Both the position numbers and the translations under genes were made by a program. From Candidatus Methylomirabilota bacterium (lineage in GTDB: Bacteria > Methylomirabilota > Methylomirabilia > Methylomirabilales > JACPAU01), in assembly GCA_016180705.1 (NCBI GenBank), contig JACPAU010000087.1:1-6274 (forward strand): a stretch of 6,274 bases of DNA, written 5' to 3'. Below the pieces are notes generated by a model, which was given only the letters and a program-made list of their open reading frames with translations, was not told the origin of the DNA and made no database searches. Positions 1 through 5,327 of the stretch are shown one piece after another (position 1 is the stretch's first letter; every line of letters starts with the position of its first letter).

Positions 1-114
1 GTGGCCGTCGCCGCGCCGCTTGTTCAGGAGCGACACATCGGCCGGCAGCGTCCGCCGTCCATCGAGCGGTATCCCCCGAAGGGGCGCCCCGCGAGGAGGT
101 CCCAGCGTATCCAC
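1..114 (-). CDS. possible 5' end of a divergently transcribed gene (partial, unrecognised)
   Basis: A minus-strand frame is open from a GTG at 114-112 to the left edge (38 codons), and ends in a segment read as LPADVSLLNKRRGDGH. The last 20 codons are rich in G/C at the third position, as in the real genes here, which is the main argument for coding. Against it, no Shine-Dalgarno precedes the GTG, and that GTG lies inside the spacer of the minus-strand promoter at 104-132, so a transcript from that promoter could not include it. A later in-frame GTG (36-34) also lacks a ribosome binding site. The ATG-initiated readings in another frame stop quickly. I do not recognise the product. It could be a gene starting at either GTG, or an untranslated leader of a gene beyond the edge. 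Confidence 0.22.
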   Translation of the reverse strand, partial: MDTLGPPRGAPLRGIPLDGRRTLPADVSLLNKRRGDGH

Positions 115-132
115 TTGCCCCGAACCTGTCAA
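104..132 (-). promoter_or_regulatory. predicted sigma70-type promoter, divergent (leftward)
   Basis: Read on the minus strand, a perfect -35 box TTGACA (complement of 127-132) is followed after exactly 17 nt by TACGCT (complement of 104-109), a fair -10 box. Transcription would begin near 97 and run off the left edge. The first 30 nt of the leader would form a C-UUCG-G tetraloop hairpin (complement of 73-84, outer pairing at 66-69 with 89-92). The perfect -35 and ideal spacing make this a good call on sequence. What it transcribes is not visible. Confidence 0.5.
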
Positions 133-169
133 TGGCGCCCGCTTGGCGCTTGACAGCAGGGGGGCGCCA
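133..169. repeat. inverted repeat TGGCGCCC...GGGCGCCA around the rightward -35 box; candidate operator
   Basis: TGGCGCCC (133-140) and GGGCGCCA (162-169) are perfect 8-bp inverted copies separated by 21 nt. The left arm abuts the -35 box of the leftward promoter, and the right arm lies in the spacer of the rightward promoter. A further GGCGC occurs at 145-149, right before the rightward TTGACA, and another palindrome GGGGCGCCCC at 81-90. The placement would suit a regulator controlling both promoters, or a cruciform. In GC-rich DNA some of this is expected by chance, so an operator role is inference. Confidence 0.35.
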
Positions 170-178
170 CGGTAGTTT
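150..178 (+). promoter_or_regulatory. predicted sigma70-type promoter of the cheW-cheW-response regulator operon
   Basis: A perfect TTGACA (150-155) is followed after 17 nt by TAGTTT (173-178), which keeps the key T1, A2 and T6 of the -10 consensus. The AT-rich stretch 173-199 stands out against the surrounding GC-rich DNA, as expected for a melting region. Transcription would start near 185, giving a leader of about 48 nt before the GTG at 233. This placement argues against the in-frame ATG at 179, which would lie upstream of the transcript. Confidence 0.6.
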
Positions 179-220
179 ATGCTATCTTTTCGCTATTTAG
201 GGGGCTTGCGGGGGGACCCC

Positions 221-228
221 GGAGGAGG
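221..228 (+). promoter_or_regulatory. Shine-Dalgarno that sets the start of the first CheW-like gene
   Basis: GGAGGAGG lies 4-7 nt before the GTG at 233. The in-frame ATG at 179 has no such sequence and falls at the edge of the -10 box, so the GTG is the better start. It gives a 163-residue protein, nearly the same length as the neighbouring CheW (164). Confidence 0.7.
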
Positions 229-232
229 CCGA

Positions 233-724
233 GTGCCGTTTCCAAGCAAGGCGGTGCGCCGGGCTGAGGCGCCCGCGCCCGCAAAGACCCGCCGGTACCT
301 GCTGTTCGAGGCCGGGGGGTTCCGCTGCGGCCTGGATGTGCGGGTCCTCCGCGAGGTCACGGACGCGCCTGGCACTCCTCCTGCAGCGTCCGGCCCCCGA
401 CCCTTCCTGGGGAGCATTCCCGTGCAGGGGGGGACGCTCCCGACGGTGGACTTGGTCGCCCTCTTCGAGGGGGCCGAGACGGGCCGGGCGGTCCGGCGGG
501 TCCTGATCGTGGAGGCGGAGGGGAGAAAGCTGGGGCTCCTGGTGGAGCGGACCCTCGAAATCGCGGATCTCTCCGAGGCGAGCTTCCGGGCGATGCCGGC
601 CATGGCCTCCCGCCTGATGCCGGGGACGGTGCGGGCCGTGGCCTGGCAGGAGGGAGGCCCGGTCTTCCTTCTGGAGGGGGAGAGCCTGGGACCCCTCCTG
701 CAGACGGCGGCGGGGGACCTGTGA
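233..724 (+). CDS. divergent CheW-like chemosensory adaptor protein
   Basis: A 163-residue cytosolic protein, about the usual CheW length. A basic, Ala/Pro-rich N-terminus of about 20 residues precedes a CheW fold (about 21-158). Visible elements are the opening strand YLLFEAGGFRCGLDV (22-36), followed by VLREV as in the family's 'V.EV' helix, the central strand LPTVDL (69-74) matching the conserved 'lPviDL', and the pair RVLIVEAEGRKLGLLVE (from 89), matching 'vlvv...g..gl.VD'. CheW proteins bridge receptors and the CheA kinase in signalling arrays, and the fold also forms the regulatory domain of CheA. This copy is poorly conserved: the usual LRG before 'lPviDL' reads VQGG. It may bind a specialised partner. 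It is the first gene after the 150-178 promoter and lies 13 nt before a second CheW gene. The CheW fold is fairly sure; the partner is unknown. Confidence 0.75.
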   Translation: MPFPSKAVRRAEAPAPAKTRRYLLFEAGGFRCGLDVRVLREVTDAPGTPPAASGPRPFLGSIPVQGGTLPTVDLVALFEGAETGRAVRRVLIVEAEGRKLGLLVERTLEIADLSEASFRAMPAMASRLMPGTVRAVAWQEGGPVFLLEGESLGPLLQTAAGDL

Positions 725-737
725 CGGAGGGGCGGCC

Positions 738-1232
738 ATGCTGAGGGCGGGCGCGCTGGGGGCGCGGGCCAAGGCCGCCCCGGAGCCGGAGCAGATTCGG
801 CTCCTGGCGGTCAGAGTGGGGGATCGCCTCTTCGGGCTCGACATCCACGAGGTGAAGGAGGTCATCCCCTACCGCCGGTCCGTCCCGACCCCGCGCCCGC
901 CGCACTACATCGAGGGGATCGTGGAGCACAAGAGGCGGCTCCTGCCCGTCCTGAGCCTCCGGCGCCGCCTGGGGCTGCCGGAGCCCGGCCCCGGGGCCCG
1001 GCCCGTCCTCCTGCACGTCGCCTGGGAGGGCGTGTCGCTGGGGATCACGGTGGACGACGCCGCGCGGGTCCTCGGGGTGCGGGCGGACGAGATGCTCCCG
1101 GCGCCCCCGCAGGTGTTCGGCCTCCGGGCCGAGTACATCCGGGGGGTCGCCCGGCTGGACGGGCGGCCGGTGGTCTGGTTGGCGACCAGCCGCCTGCTGG
1201 CCTCCGCCGAGCCCATTGCCATGGGGGAGTAG
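738..1232 (+). CDS. cheW: CheW-like chemotaxis/chemosensory coupling protein
   Basis: A 164-residue CheW-domain protein that starts at ATG 738 with GGAGG (726-730) 7 nt upstream. After an Ala/Glu-rich N-terminus (1-19) the domain opens with VRVGDRLFGLDIHEVKEVI (25-43), a classic CheW start. The segment PTPRPPHYIEGIVEHKRRLL and then PVLSLRRRLGL (about 50-80) is the conserved centre, and the second barrel carries VSLGITVDDAARVL and a final GVARLDGRPVVWL strand. The family couples receptors to CheA in polar or cytoplasmic arrays. It is closer to the family pattern than the gene before it, but here too the invariant LRG loop is altered, to EHKRR. With no CheA, receptor, CheB or CheR in the window, these adaptors may serve a kinase encoded elsewhere. 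The downstream gene is a response regulator 46 nt away, probably in the same transcript. Confidence 0.85.
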   Translation: MLRAGALGARAKAAPEPEQIRLLAVRVGDRLFGLDIHEVKEVIPYRRSVPTPRPPHYIEGIVEHKRRLLPVLSLRRRLGLPEPGPGARPVLLHVAWEGVSLGITVDDAARVLGVRADEMLPAPPQVFGLRAEYIRGVARLDGRPVVWLATSRLLASAEPIAMGE

Positions 1233-1267
1233 GGCCGCAGTCCCGCGGGCCGTTCGCGTGACCGCAG

Positions 1268-1273
1268 AGGAGG
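1268..1273 (+). promoter_or_regulatory. Shine-Dalgarno that sets the response regulator start
   Basis: AGGAGG sits 5 nt before ATG 1279. The frame is open further upstream (TTG at 1216, GTG at 1258), but those starts lack a comparable site. The receiver domain begins right after Met1 in the usual way (ILVADDS at residues 5-11), so ATG 1279 is favoured. Confidence 0.7.
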
Positions 1274-1278
1274 AGGGC

Positions 1279-2433
1279 ATGGGAGCCCGGATCCTGGTGG
1301 CTGACGACAGCGTGACCATCCAGAAGGTGGTGGAGCTCACGTTCAGCAAGGAGAACTTCCAGATCGTCCCGGCTCGCAGCGGCGAGGAGGCGATCCGGAA
1401 GCCGCGCGAGGTGCGGCCGGACCTCATGCTGATTGACCTGGTGATGCCGGACAAGTCGGGGTACGAGGTCTGCGAGACCCTCCGGAAAGACCCCGCGCTC
1501 AAGGATGTCCCGATCATCCTGCTGACTGGGACTTTCGAGGCCTTCGACAGGAACGAGGGGGTCCGGGTCGGGGCCAACGACTTCGTCACCAAGCCCTTCG
1601 AGTCCCAGCTCCTCATCGGGAAGGTGAAGCAGCTCCTTTTCTCCCGCTCAGCGACCGCCGCGCCCGCGCCGCCGCCCCCCGCTTCCCCAGCCCCGGGACC
1701 GGCGTTTGGGCCGCCGCCCCTGGAGCTCGAGCGCGACGTGCCGGGGCTCCCCTCGCCGGCCCCCTCGATCGCGCCGGCCCCGTCGCAGGGGGGAGAGGCG
1801 GAGGTCTCGGAGGAGAAGCTCTGGGAGCTGCTCGAGCGGGAGGAGCCCGCGGGAGGGTCGCCGTACGTGCTCCCGGAGCCGAGCGGCCCCGGGCTGAAGC
1901 TCGGCCCTCTGGTGGAAGAGGCCCGGCCGCCCTCCGCTCCGCCGGCGGAAGGGGAGCCGGTCTTCTCCCTGGATGAGACCACGGACGTGGCCTCCACTCT
2001 GAAGGACATGGCGGCCTCCCTCGGTCTGTCCGTCGAAGGTGGGCGGGTGGACCTCGAGGGGCCCGCGCCGCCCGCTGCGGCCCCCCCGGCCCCGGCGGCG
2101 CCGGCGCCCGCGGAAGACCTCGCTATTCCGCTCCTCGAGAGCCTCGAGATCCTGCCCGACCTCGAGCCGGCCGCCGCGCCGGGCCCGCCCCCGGCGCCCA
2201 CCAGGTCCGCGCCGACTCCGGCGCCCGCGACCCATCCGATGGACACCGACCGGGTCACCCGGGAGATCACGGAAAAGGTGACCCGGGCCCTCGTGCAGGA
2301 GGTGAGCGAGCGTCTCGCCGGGAAGATCGAGCGGATCGTCTGGGAGGTGGTCCCCGACCTGGCCGAGCACCTCATCACCCAGGAGATCGAGCGGATCAAG
2401 GCCCAGGCCGAAGGCCCACCCGAGAAAGCCTAG
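1279..2433 (+). CDS. response regulator: receiver domain, Pro-rich linker and C-terminal helical domain (RomR-like architecture)
   Basis: A 384-residue protein. Residues 1-121 are a complete receiver (REC) domain: acidic pair Asp9-Asp10, phosphoacceptor Asp53 in LMLIDLVMPD, switch Thr83 in ILLTG, and Lys105 in VTKPF. All catalytic residues are present, so it should be phosphorylated by a histidine kinase. Residues 122-318 are a low-complexity Pro/Ala/Glu-rich linker with three non-repetitive islands: SEEKLWELLERE (177-188), FSLDETTDVASTLKDMAASL (229-248) and EDLAIPLLESLEILPDL (279-295). Residues 321-384 form charged amphipathic helices, with the distinctive stretch IERIVWEVVPDLAEHLITQE. No DNA-binding, GGDEF, HD-GYP or kinase domain is visible. 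REC plus Pro-rich linker plus short conserved tail is the layout of RomR, the M. xanthus polarity regulator, and the tail pattern recalls the PopZ C-terminus. Both comparisons are inference from architecture. It follows two CheW genes and is closed by a strong terminator. Confidence 0.85.
   Translation: MGARILVADDSVTIQKVVELTFSKENFQIVPARSGEEAIRKPREVRPDLMLIDLVMPDKSGYEVCETLRKDPALKDVPIILLTGTFEAFDRNEGVRVGANDFVTKPFESQLLIGKVKQLLFSRSATAAPAPPPPASPAPGPAFGPPPLELERDVPGLPSPAPSIAPAPSQGGEAEVSEEKLWELLEREEPAGGSPYVLPEPSGPGLKLGPLVEEARPPSAPPAEGEPVFSLDETTDVASTLKDMAASLGLSVEGGRVDLEGPAPPAAAPPAPAAPAPAEDLAIPLLESLEILPDLEPAAAPGPPPAPTRSAPTPAPATHPMDTDRVTREITEKVTRALVQEVSERLAGKIERIVWEVVPDLAEHLITQEIERIKAQAEGPPEKA
2250..2286. 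repeat. perfect 10-bp inverted repeat inside the response regulator tail
   Basis: CCGGGTCACC (2250-2259) and GGTGACCCGG (2277-2286) are exact inverted copies with a 17-nt loop. They encode the two VTR units of RVTREITEKVTRA in the C-terminal helix, so the repeat may simply reflect a repeated peptide. It has no T-tract and is not a terminator. A regulatory role is possible but unsupported. Confidence 0.3.
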
Positions 2434-2440
2434 CCCCCCC

Positions 2441-2484
2441 GGGGGCGGGGCGGAGGGGGATCCCCCTCTTCCCCGCCCTTTTTT
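2441..2484 (+). terminator. strong Rho-independent terminator after the response regulator
   Basis: GGGCGGGG (2443-2450) pairs perfectly with CCCCGCCC (2471-2478). The inner part AGGGGGA/TCCCCCT (2454-2467) continues the stem through a small internal mismatch, leaving a GATC loop. Six T residues (2479-2484) follow at once. This is a textbook intrinsic terminator for rightward transcription, 7 nt after the response regulator stop. Its T-tract ends 16 nt before the valS ATG, leaving no room for a valS promoter, so read-through or regulated anti-termination is likely. Confidence 0.85.
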
Positions 2485-2500
2485 GACCCACGGCGAGCCC

Positions 2501-5323
2501 ATGGCGACAGCCCGCGAACCCCAGAGTTCCCACGAGGGTCAGTACGATCCCCGCCCGGTCGAACAGCGCTGGTACCGGGTCTGGGAGGAGGCCGGCTATT
2601 TCCACGCCGACGAGGAGTCGGCTTCCCCTCCGTACTGCATCGTCATCCCGCCCCCCAACATCACGGGCTCCCTGCACATGGGCCACGCTCTGAACAACAC
2701 GCTCCAGGACATCCTCGTCCGGTGGCGGCGGATGCAGGGGTACAACGCCCTCTGGATGCCGGGGACCGACCACGCCGGGATCGCTACCCAGAACGTGGTC
2801 GAGCGGCAACTGGCCGAGGAGGGCCGGACGCGGTACCAGATCGGCCGGGAGGCCTTCCTCGAGCGGGTCTGGCAGTGGAAGGCGGAGTCCGGGGGCACGA
2901 TCATCCGGCAACTCAAGCACCTGGGGGCCTCCTGCGACTGGGCGCGCGAGGCGTTCACGATGGATCCCCCCCGGTCCCGGGCGGTCACGGAGGTCTTCGT
3001 CCGGCTCTTCGAGGACGGCCTCCTCTACCGGGCCGAGCGCCTCGTGAACTGGTGCCCACGCTGCCAGACGGCCCTCGCCGACATCGAGGTCGTGCACGAG
3101 GAGCAGGAGGGGCGCCTCTGGCACATCCGCTACCCGTTCGCCGATGACCAAGGCGGGGGCCTCGTCGTGGCCACGACGCGCCCGGAGACGATGCTGGGGG
3201 ACGTGGCGGTCGCAGTCCATCCCGAGGACCCCCGCTACCGGGACGCCGTCGGCCGGACGGTCCTCCTGCCCGTCGTCGGCCGCCGGCTCCCGGTGATCGC
3301 CGACCGGGCAGTGGCGAGGGACTTTGGGACCGGGGCGCTGAAGGTGACGCCCGGCCACGATCAGAACGACTATGAAATCGGCACGCGGCACAGCCTCGGG
3401 GATCCCATTAAGGCTTTCACCGAGACGGGGACGATTAGCGCAGGGTTCCTGGTGGATGACGCGCGAAGACCAATCGAGAGCGCGCGGGCCCGGCGCTACG
3501 TGGGGGCTGATCGCGCCGAGGCCCGCCGGATGATCCTCGAGGATCTGCGCGCCGACGGGCTCCTGGTGAAGGAAGAGCCCTACCGCCACGCCGTCGGCCG
3601 CTGCTACCGGTGCCAGACCGTCATCGAGCCCTTCCTCACACCCCAGTGGTTCGTCCGGGTGAAGCCGTTGGCAGAGCCGGCAATCCGCGTGGTCGAGGAG
3701 GGGCGGGTCCGGATCGTTCCCGAACAGTGGGAGCGGAACTACTTCGACTGGATGCGCAACATCCGCGACTGGTGCATCTCCCGGCAGATCTGGTGGGGAC
3801 ACCGAATCCCAGCCTGGTACTGCATGCACTGCAACGCCGATCAGGTCGTGCAGACGGCCACAGGTCCGGCCTTCGCCGCCGAGAAGGGCGCGATGCCTGC
3901 CTACACTGACGAGCGCTACACGATTCTTCCGGAGGCGAAGGCAATTGTGGCCCGCGAGGCGCCAGCGCGCTGCCCCACCTGCGGGCGCCACGAGCTCGTC
4001 CAGGACCCGGACGTCCTGGACACCTGGTTCAGCAGCGCGCTGTGGCCCTTCTCGACCCTGGGCTGGCCCGAGCGGACGAAGGCCCTCCAGGTCTTCTACC
4101 CGACCTCGGTCCTGGTCACCGGCTTCGACATCCTCTTTTTCTGGGTGGCCCGGATGATCATGATGGGCCTCAAGTCCCTGGGAGAGGTCCCCTTCCGCCA
4201 GGTCTACATCCACGCCCTGGTGCGGGACGCCGAGGGACAGAAGATGTCGAAGTCGCGGGGGAACGTCATCGACCCCCTCGTGGTCATCGACAAGTACGGC
4301 GCGGACGCCTTCCGCTTCACACTGGCGGCGCTGGCCGCGCAGGGCCGGGACATCCGCCTCTCGGAGGAGCGGATCGAGGGGTATCGCTACTTCTGCAACA
4401 AACTCTGGAACGCCTACCGGTTCCTGGCGCCGCACCTCGCCCGCGGGGCGCCGCTGCCCCCGGGGGCGCCGCCCGCCTCGGCGGACCTAGCCGACCGTTG
4501 GATCCTGAGCCGGCTCCAGGAGGTGGTCGCGGCGGTCACGGAGGCCCTCGAGACCTTCCGCTTCAACGAGGCGGCCTCCGCCCTGTACCAGTTCGTGTGG
4601 CACGAGTACTGCGACTGGTACCTGGAGATGGCCAAGCGCCGCCTCACGGAGGGGGACGGGCCGGGAGCCGAGGCGGCCCGCGCGGTCCTCACCCACGTCC
4701 TGGCGGAGGCCCTCCTCCTCCTGCACCCGATCATGCCCTTCATCACGGAGGAGATCTGGCAGCGCCTCCCCCACGAGGGAGCGACCATCATGCGGGCTCC
4801 CTGGCCGGGGCCGGAGGCGGCCCGCCGGGACTCCGAGGCGACCGCCGCCCTGGAGCTGGTGATGGACCTGGTCCGGGCGGTCCGCAACCTCCGCTCGGAG
4901 GTCAACATCCCCGCGGCGGCCTGGCTCACGGTCATCTGCCGCTCGCGGGACGCCGGGCAGGAAGCCGTCCTCCGGGCGACGGAGGGCTACGTGCGGGCGC
5001 TCGGCCGCATCCGGGAGTTCCGCGTCGGGGCCGCGGAGGGCAAGCCGCCCGCCGCCGCCGCCACGGTCGTCCGGGGGATGGACGTGTACGTCCCGCTCAC
5101 CGGCCTCATCGACTTCGCTGCGGAGATCGCCCGCCTCCGAAAGGAGGTCGAGAAGGTGGACCGGGAGCTCGCCCGGGTCCGGGGGAAGCTGGAGAACCCC
5201 GCGTTCCGGGCGAAGGCCCCCGCGGAGGTCGTGGAGAAGGAGACCGGGGTGGCCCGCGAACTCGGCGAGGTCCGGGGGAAGCTCCTCGAGCACCTCGCGC
5301 TGCTGGAGTCCTCCCGGGGGTGA
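2501..5323 (+). CDS. valS: valyl-tRNA synthetase (ValRS)
   Basis: A 940-residue class I synthetase that joins valine to tRNA-Val in the cytosol using ATP and proofreads threonine mischarging. Visible features in order: N-terminal YDPRPVEQRWYRVWEE; ATP-binding HMGH (59-62) in PPPNITGSLHMGH; TDHAGIATQ; an editing domain with TTRPET (225-230) and GHDQNDYEIGTRH; catalytic KMSKS (581-585); the anticodon-binding domain (from about 664, with FVWHEYCDWYLEMAKRRL); and a C-terminal coiled-coil tRNA arm (about 865-937). Four CxxC pairs (185/188, 368/371, 441/444, 491/494) suggest zinc sites, as in the Thermus-type enzyme. Length is typical or slightly long, with extra residues near 300-334 and 445-490. 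ATG 2501 is chosen because an in-frame TTG at 2483 falls in the terminator T-tract. Neither start has a good Shine-Dalgarno. It heads the valS-birA-coaX run. Confidence 0.97.
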   Translation: MATAREPQSSHEGQYDPRPVEQRWYRVWEEAGYFHADEESASPPYCIVIPPPNITGSLHMGHALNNTLQDILVRWRRMQGYNALWMPGTDHAGIATQNVVERQLAEEGRTRYQIGREAFLERVWQWKAESGGTIIRQLKHLGASCDWAREAFTMDPPRSRAVTEVFVRLFEDGLLYRAERLVNWCPRCQTALADIEVVHEEQEGRLWHIRYPFADDQGGGLVVATTRPETMLGDVAVAVHPEDPRYRDAVGRTVLLPVVGRRLPVIADRAVARDFGTGALKVTPGHDQNDYEIGTRHSLGDPIKAFTETGTISAGFLVDDARRPIESARARRYVGADRAEARRMILEDLRADGLLVKEEPYRHAVGRCYRCQTVIEPFLTPQWFVRVKPLAEPAIRVVEEGRVRIVPEQWERNYFDWMRNIRDWCISRQIWWGHRIPAWYCMHCNADQVVQTATGPAFAAEKGAMPAYTDERYTILPEAKAIVAREAPARCPTCGRHELVQDPDVLDTWFSSALWPFSTLGWPERTKALQVFYPTSVLVTGFDILFFWVARMIMMGLKSLGEVPFRQVYIHALVRDAEGQKMSKSRGNVIDPLVVIDKYGADAFRFTLAALAAQGRDIRLSEERIEGYRYFCNKLWNAYRFLAPHLARGAPLPPGAPPASADLADRWILSRLQEVVAAVTEALETFRFNEAASALYQFVWHEYCDWYLEMAKRRLTEGDGPGAEAARAVLTHVLAEALLLLHPIMPFITEEIWQRLPHEGATIMRAPWPGPEAARRDSEATAALELVMDLVRAVRNLRSEVNIPAAAWLTVICRSRDAGQEAVLRATEGYVRALGRIREFRVGAAEGKPPAAAATVVRGMDVYVPLTGLIDFAAEIARLRKEVEKVDRELARVRGKLENPAFRAKAPAEVVEKETGVARELGEVRGKLLEHLALLESSRG

Positions 5324-5327
5324 CGGC

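Noticed and set aside
179..232. Extension of the first CheW-like protein to ATG 179
   Set aside because: That ATG lies at the edge of the -10 box and has no Shine-Dalgarno. The extra 18 residues are not CheW-like, while GTG 233 has GGAGGAGG.
1216..1278. Upstream TTG/GTG starts for the response regulator, overlapping the second cheW
   Set aside because: The receiver domain begins directly after ATG 1279, which has AGGAGG at 5 nt. The extension adds a domainless segment.
357..2399. A 680-codon open frame on the minus strand across the cheW and response regulator genes
   Set aside because: Long antisense open frames are common in DNA of this GC content. The translation is low-complexity Ser/Arg/Gly-rich, matches no family, and opposes three well-supported genes.
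2483..2488. TTGACC as a -35 box for a valS promoter
   Set aside because: It falls in the T-tract, and the position 17 nt downstream is inside the valS coding sequence with no -10-like sequence.
2434..2500. T-box or other amino-acid-sensing leader for valS
   Set aside because: Only 67 nt separate the genes, and they are filled by the terminator hairpin. There is no room for a specifier loop or antiterminator bulge, and the upstream DNA is coding.
2396..4435. A 679-codon minus-strand open frame opposite valS
   Set aside because: It is the codon mirror of an unmistakable ValRS. The product is rich in Pro, Asp, Val and His in the pattern of a complement frame, with no domain.
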